NCBI GenBank assembly: GCA_964647905.1
Contig: CAZYJR010000017.1
Location: forward strand, 1 to 64,000
DNA length: 64,000 nucleotides
From: CAZYJR01 sp964647905
GTDB taxonomy: Bacteria > Desulfobacterota > DSM-4660 > Desulfatiglandales > HGW-15
Direction: 5' to 3'
Part shown: positions 61,201 through 64,000 of the stretch, one piece after another
How the letters are laid out: each line of letters opens with the position of its first letter
Numbering within the stretch: the stretch's first letter is position 1
Program-made: the position numbers and the translations under genes
The notes under the pieces: model-generated
What the model saw: the letters and a program-made list of their open reading frames with translations, nothing else
Database searches by the model: none
Told to the model about the DNA's origin: nothing

Positions 61201-64000
61201 ACCAAATTAGGGGAGATGAGCGGCCGGGTGCACGGCTCATATGACGCCGAAGCCGGGGACTGGCAGGCCCTTGCCATCGGGGGCTGGCAAAAGACCGAGG
61301 ACCTGACCTTCTCAAGCTACCTTGAAGGTCAGGGTTACATGTCCATGGTCCGGGAGAGCGATTACTACCTAATGGAGGACGATTCGCGTTACGAGTTCGG
61401 GAGTGAGAAAGGGACCGGATACACCTGGGTCTATTTTGATGATAGGTCAACGGGAGAGACCACCATAGAGGACTACTACCCTTCGGGTGACATGGAAGGG
61501 ATGCGGGGGAAAATGGGGACCGGCATCCTGCTGGATTATTGGACCGGGACCTATGACTTTGATCTCTCGGACCTCGAGAGCCCTGATGAGTCATACGGAA
61601 CAGTGGTCGCCTCGAACTCTTCCGAGATCAGGAGACTCAGGACAAGGGCCTGGTTCAATGGATACATGGGCGGTCTGACCGAGCTTTGGGAGGCGGCCCA
61701 GGGGGACCCCGCCTGGGTGACCTTTCTCGGCCGCTACGGCCACTACTATGAGGAGCTGCAAGGACCTTTCATTTTCGGCACGGAAGTGAAGAGCTACGAC
61801 CCTTATGAAGAGGAGTTCATGACCCCGGACGGGGGAGCGTACAAGGGGTTTATGACGGGAGTGATGGACACCATGGTCGACGGCCGGTTCTATGGGATCT
61901 ACACGGATCCGGACGACGACGCGGGTCTTCTCAAGGGCTCCTTCTCGGGGTTCATGGATCCGGTTTTGGGCGTATGGGAGGCGGACGGTGGACTTTACCC
62001 CGAATTGGTGAAAGAGGACATGGGGCCTGCAGTGCCGGTGGATCAGGCGGAGTTGGCCGATGGTTACATGAGGATCTTCGGCATGTCCGGGGGCTTCGGA
62101 TATTCAGGCTCTTTCATAGACAGCGATACCAGGCACCAATGGACGACCTCCGAGGAGAACCCCGGCGGGACCCTGGGCTTCGAAGGACAGGGTTGGGGCG
62201 CCTGGTACTTGATGATGGGGAGGGACAACGAGTTCAGCAATCCGCAGGGCTCCAATTCATGGTCAGCCAAGCTGGGCGGAGAAGGCGAATTCGGGACATG
62301 GCGGAACCCGCAGATCCCGCGGTACTGGCTGGGGGACGTAGCTCTTGGCGACTGGAGCAATGGGAGGCTTTACGGAAACTTGACCGGCAAGATGCAGAGC
62401 CACGGCTCCATGGGCGACCTGACAGGAGAGGTGCTGGGGAGCTACGACCAATCAGAAGGCAACTGGCAGGGGGTGGCATCCGGTACTTGGTCCATAACGC
62501 CCAAGAAATTCGGGAGCTCCACCCAGGCCGACTTGACCCACAGCCGCTACTCGGAGAGGGGTTGGTTCGAATACACCAATGGAGATTCCTATTACTACGA
62601 CTACAGCAAGGAAGAGCCATGGGGTTACACCAAACACTACAAGACTAGTGATAACAAAGAGTATTATGAGCACTATTATATAGGCGACTACTGGGGAAGC
62701 GGGCTTGTGCGGTATGAGGATAATGCCGGGGGCCCCAAGACCTATGACCCATGGGATCCATCGACCTTTGACTGGACCTCTCTCGAGGCCCCCCCTGATC
62801 CGCCGGACGGTGTGGAGCTCGATTATTCCTGGCGGAGTTCCCGCCACTCCGAGGGCGGGCACGGATGGATGAGCGGCAGAATGGGGGGTGCTGAGTCGCT
62901 GTGGGACGGGAATCCCACTCCCGTGGAGTTTTTGGGCGAGTACTGGAACGAAGGACGAGAATCTCAGGGTATATGGTATGCCGGGGACATCCACAGCTGG
63001 AACTATTTGGATGACACCTGTACCGATTATGACGACCCGGCAGGGGCCTATCAGGGCATGGCCGCGGGCATCCATTATGGCGGGCCTCCGGCGACCATGA
63101 GAGGCCGGTTTCTTGGTCTCTACATCGATCCTGATCTGAACGAGGGGTATATCAAGGGCAACCTGGCGGGCAACGCCTATATGGATGTCCACATGCACGA
63201 GATGGAAGGGGAGCTCATCCTGGAGCAAGTGAAGGAGTCATCAGAGACAGGCCTGGCCCTGGGGCCTTCCGAACTGAGCGACCTCTTGTACCAAGGGGGA
63301 ATGTGGCAGTCTCAATCGCTGGGTGATAGGTCGATATCAGGGGCCTTTGATGCGGGTGGAGCTCTCAAGGGGTCCGTCCATGAAGGGGGGAAGACCTATG
63401 CCGTAGAGAACCCGGGAGCGGGCCGGCAGGCCGCTTACGATTGGGGCATATACGGCATTCGCTTTTACGGCGGCGGAGATTCTCCCTCTCCTTCCTGGAG
63501 CGCGGTCATGGGCGGAAAGGCCGAGTTCGGCCGCTTTGTGACCACCGGCTCCGAGGTCTTGGAGGACACGGGCTTGTGGATGAGCGACATTCAGTCAGGA
63601 AAGCTCTCGGGCGGTATCCTGGAAGGGACAGCGGCCGGCAGGTTTCTCACGGAGATCAAGGCCGGGACAATGGATGGTGACTTTCTCGGGACTTACGACT
63701 CGGATACGGATACCTGGGAGGCAAGCTCGCTGGGGACCTGGGAAGGACAGCCGCTGAAATACATGAGCCATCCGTTGGACGGCTCTGAATTGGAGACCCC
63801 GGAGTATATGTACAGCGGGCACTGGTCGTCCAGCACCGATTCAACTTACTACCATTACAATTACAGCGGGGACGGGACCTATGCCTATACCTTTACGGGT
63901 GATCAGACTACCGGTGACGGGGTATCCAGACACTACTACCCTGACGGGACCTTGGAGATCCATGACACCGCCGCAGGCACATGGTCCGAGGATACTTGGG
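58282..64000 (+). CDS. Giant FecR-domain exported repeat protein, 3' end beyond the window
   Basis: The frame is open for 1,906 codons and continues past the window edge. The ATG follows AGGAGG by 5 bp. Residues 1-25 are a signal peptide ending SVNA. Residues about 28-185 are a FecR domain with TPTAVCGVRGTDFF at 137-150. Residues about 203-312 are an acidic, Glu/Asp-rich linker. From about residue 350 the chain is made of about 400-residue repeats rich in Tyr, Trp, Gly and Asp. One anchor (Y-x-D-x4-G-x3-G) recurs at residues 392, 815, 1207 and 1614. Another (YD followed by GTW) recurs at 569, 987, 1388 and 1805. There is no lipobox. FecR domains elsewhere occur in sigma regulators and surface proteins. 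It is probably the cargo or partner of the Slam-like barrel upstream. I recognise no family for the repeats. Confidence 0.85.
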   Translation, partial: MTPRKISFLVLLLAAVFAPMASVNAAVPVGTVTKVMGRAYIITEGERPRAASVGEPVRVGDVAFTRAASKMEVEFEKGDLLRVGENTRVEISDFVETEEKSRGLLSLFRGKIESVVKRAAFRLFGRDKENKFEVATPTAVCGVRGTDFFTWHKEGVSGAAVKEGELYGYSKERPEDVVYVSRGQSMRVVSPEEPPQVYTTPEGELREHEQDTSLEEAEGEDDTEGAPPPEDTAVEEDDEETAEETPEEVAGEGAGGEDMGDVAELDEEDLAGLETEPLAGDQDVTGETDTSAGQDTYIPPEIPQDIVEEPEPGTTQLIGEISAEGILDEGVVRASVSDETDSGTVSLSGSGPVPVDRTQVMTFGGTLGSGGYSEGILGGSLGSWSGVLSALYVDEEGGVGFLSGKLSGTWMDGVLSADGTAERIRTPASTDLAPSELYPALTDSGHSHYEPFFETMYVPLPGDIGSGMVEPGDLGHVHGMGLRTAEGSLLGVWGVSDAAGYYSDPSTVGEWTGFFTDMGDNPIDGYPHYTFGPVTVKDDGAGRLTLEGTLTYMDFYRRGTIGLNYTATYDTAYGDYTAAGTGTWTGEPLTFAGRLNGGLGRVVPGTLYSGNYYNPWAGDGGFFSYNWNKRGWRKYHDGMNYTYEYIATNQGAGSGYKAFRDLTAERVDQYRYYPWGTYSHFSNQPVPAILERSGSWDIAAINDLSDPPGTDYEQRLQHSEQRPSNSLESTGSLFGILGGTGVPWSATQADPAQVYGAGKFIDTGEEGAALIADETWSENPDDGSPVTPDGGRYSGYVGGVADTQGSTAVAVYAIYKDPSGNAGILTGNLEGAGYNGMDMWEAQGGIYPVYSTPYQGEFTDETGLIRVQEVKGDFGGTGSIQGQGLGGETLSLLAQDQDWGVFMAELGYDMSFSNPQEGSTWTASLSGAGEFGSYQTNSASWTPDFGVFVADTGQGTWSGGKLNSGLSGKFLTLTKLGEMSGRVHGSYDAEAGDWQALAIGGWQKTEDLTFSSYLEGQGYMSMVRESDYYLMEDDSRYEFGSEKGTGYTWVYFDDRSTGETTIEDYYPSGDMEGMRGKMGTGILLDYWTGTYDFDLSDLESPDESYGTVVASNSSEIRRLRTRAWFNGYMGGLTELWEAAQGDPAWVTFLGRYGHYYEELQGPFIFGTEVKSYDPYEEEFMTPDGGAYKGFMTGVMDTMVDGRFYGIYTDPDDDAGLLKGSFSGFMDPVLGVWEADGGLYPELVKEDMGPAVPVDQAELADGYMRIFGMSGGFGYSGSFIDSDTRHQWTTSEENPGGTLGFEGQGWGAWYLMMGRDNEFSNPQGSNSWSAKLGGEGEFGTWRNPQIPRYWLGDVALGDWSNGRLYGNLTGKMQSHGSMGDLTGEVLGSYDQSEGNWQGVASGTWSITPKKFGSSTQADLTHSRYSERGWFEYTNGDSYYYDYSKEEPWGYTKHYKTSDNKEYYEHYYIGDYWGSGLVRYEDNAGGPKTYDPWDPSTFDWTSLEAPPDPPDGVELDYSWRSSRHSEGGHGWMSGRMGGAESLWDGNPTPVEFLGEYWNEGRESQGIWYAGDIHSWNYLDDTCTDYDDPAGAYQGMAAGIHYGGPPATMRGRFLGLYIDPDLNEGYIKGNLAGNAYMDVHMHEMEGELILEQVKESSETGLALGPSELSDLLYQGGMWQSQSLGDRSISGAFDAGGALKGSVHEGGKTYAVENPGAGRQAAYDWGIYGIRFYGGGDSPSPSWSAVMGGKAEFGRFVTTGSEVLEDTGLWMSDIQSGKLSGGILEGTAAGRFLTEIKAGTMDGDFLGTYDSDTDTWEASSLGTWEGQPLKYMSHPLDGSELETPEYMYSGHWSSSTDSTYYHYNYSGDGTYAYTFTGDQTTGDGVSRHYYPDGTLEIHDTAAGTWSEDTW
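59400..64000 (+). repeat. Protein-level tandem repeats of about 1.2 kb in the giant FecR gene
   Basis: Three independent anchors recur in the same order with similar period. The first (LYVDEEGG, IYKDPSGN, IYTDPDDD, LYIDPDLN) starts at 59455, 60724, 61900 and 63121. The second (TW or SW, then about ten residues, then EFG) starts at 61042, 62260 and 63496. The third (TYD, SYD) starts at 59986, 61240, 62443 and 63694. Spacing is 1,176-1,269 bp. The DNA of the copies is clearly diverged, so the repeats are old, and only the protein pattern is kept. At least four units lie in the window. Confidence 0.75.

Noticed and set aside
58282..64000. Many shorter frames on both strands in the giant FecR gene region
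   Set aside because: The single plus-strand frame from 58282 is uninterrupted, has a perfect ribosome binding site, signal peptide and FecR domain; the shorter frames have none.
1..64000. tRNA, rRNA, CRISPR arrays and insertion sequences
   Set aside because: I looked through the intergenic gaps on both strands and saw no cloverleaf, no regularly spaced direct repeats and no transposase. A tRNAscan or CRISPR search would be decisive.

Overview
The window is GC-rich bacterial chromosome with tightly packed genes, short operons, many GTG/TTG starts and frequent AGG (Arg) and ATA (Ile) codons. The gene content (DUF4416 next to heptose kinase, YicC-RemA-Gmk, TamA/TamB, LapA-domain protein, a sigma-54 two-component system, ATP-type PEP carboxykinase, NadA, class IV aminotransferase) points to a Gram-negative Desulfobacterota (former Deltaproteobacteria). 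This is inference; no rRNA or tRNA gene is present to fix the taxonomy.

Layout. 0.1-5.7 kb: complete five-gene peptide/nickel-type ABC importer. 5.7-7.8 kb (minus): YitT membrane protein and a GT81-like glycosyltransferase. 8.0-19.0 kb: envelope block with an MscS-related membrane protein, a LapA-domain protein, the lytic transglycosylase MltF, the TamA/TamB outer-membrane assembly pair and a large MscS channel. 19.2-26.3 kb: remnant of a cation:proton antiporter, PEP carboxykinase, a PfkB-type sugar kinase, a double-domain universal stress protein and the TrkH/TrkA potassium uptake pair. 26.5-32.1 kb: heptose kinase, DUF4416, YicC, RemA, guanylate kinase, RlmB-like methyltransferase, then Maf and TatD on the other strand. 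32.3-36.8 kb: a stand-alone GAF-PilB/GspE-type ATPase, a perfect 29-bp inverted repeat, ArgC and a YchF-related GTPase. 37.0-41.9 kb: a YbhGFSR-like HlyD/ABC exporter in which the usual fused ATPase is two overlapping genes. 41.9-43.8 kb: Smr protein, PurE, TsaC. 43.9-47.7 kb (minus): PAS histidine kinase and NtrC-type regulator, followed by tandem 13-bp dyads, a candidate -24/-12 promoter, a lone receiver protein and two near-identical excisionase-type HTH proteins. 47.9-56.3 kb: M24 peptidase, NadA, TrmJ-like methyltransferase, an internally deleted acyl-CoA dehydrogenase, a DUF1786 protein, WecB, a radical SAM protein and a D-amino-acid-type aminotransferase.

56.8-64.0 kb is the most unusual part. 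A signal-peptide/TPR/beta-barrel protein of Slam-like architecture is followed 10 bp later by a giant reading frame that is still open at the window edge (more than 1,906 codons). The giant protein has a signal peptide, a FecR domain, an acidic linker and at least four Tyr/Trp/Gly/Asp-rich repeats of about 400 residues. I propose the pair as a surface export or assembly system; the cargo repeats match no family I recognise.

I see no rRNA, tRNA, CRISPR array, insertion sequence, prophage or integrase. Promoters and hairpins were called by eye and are predictions.
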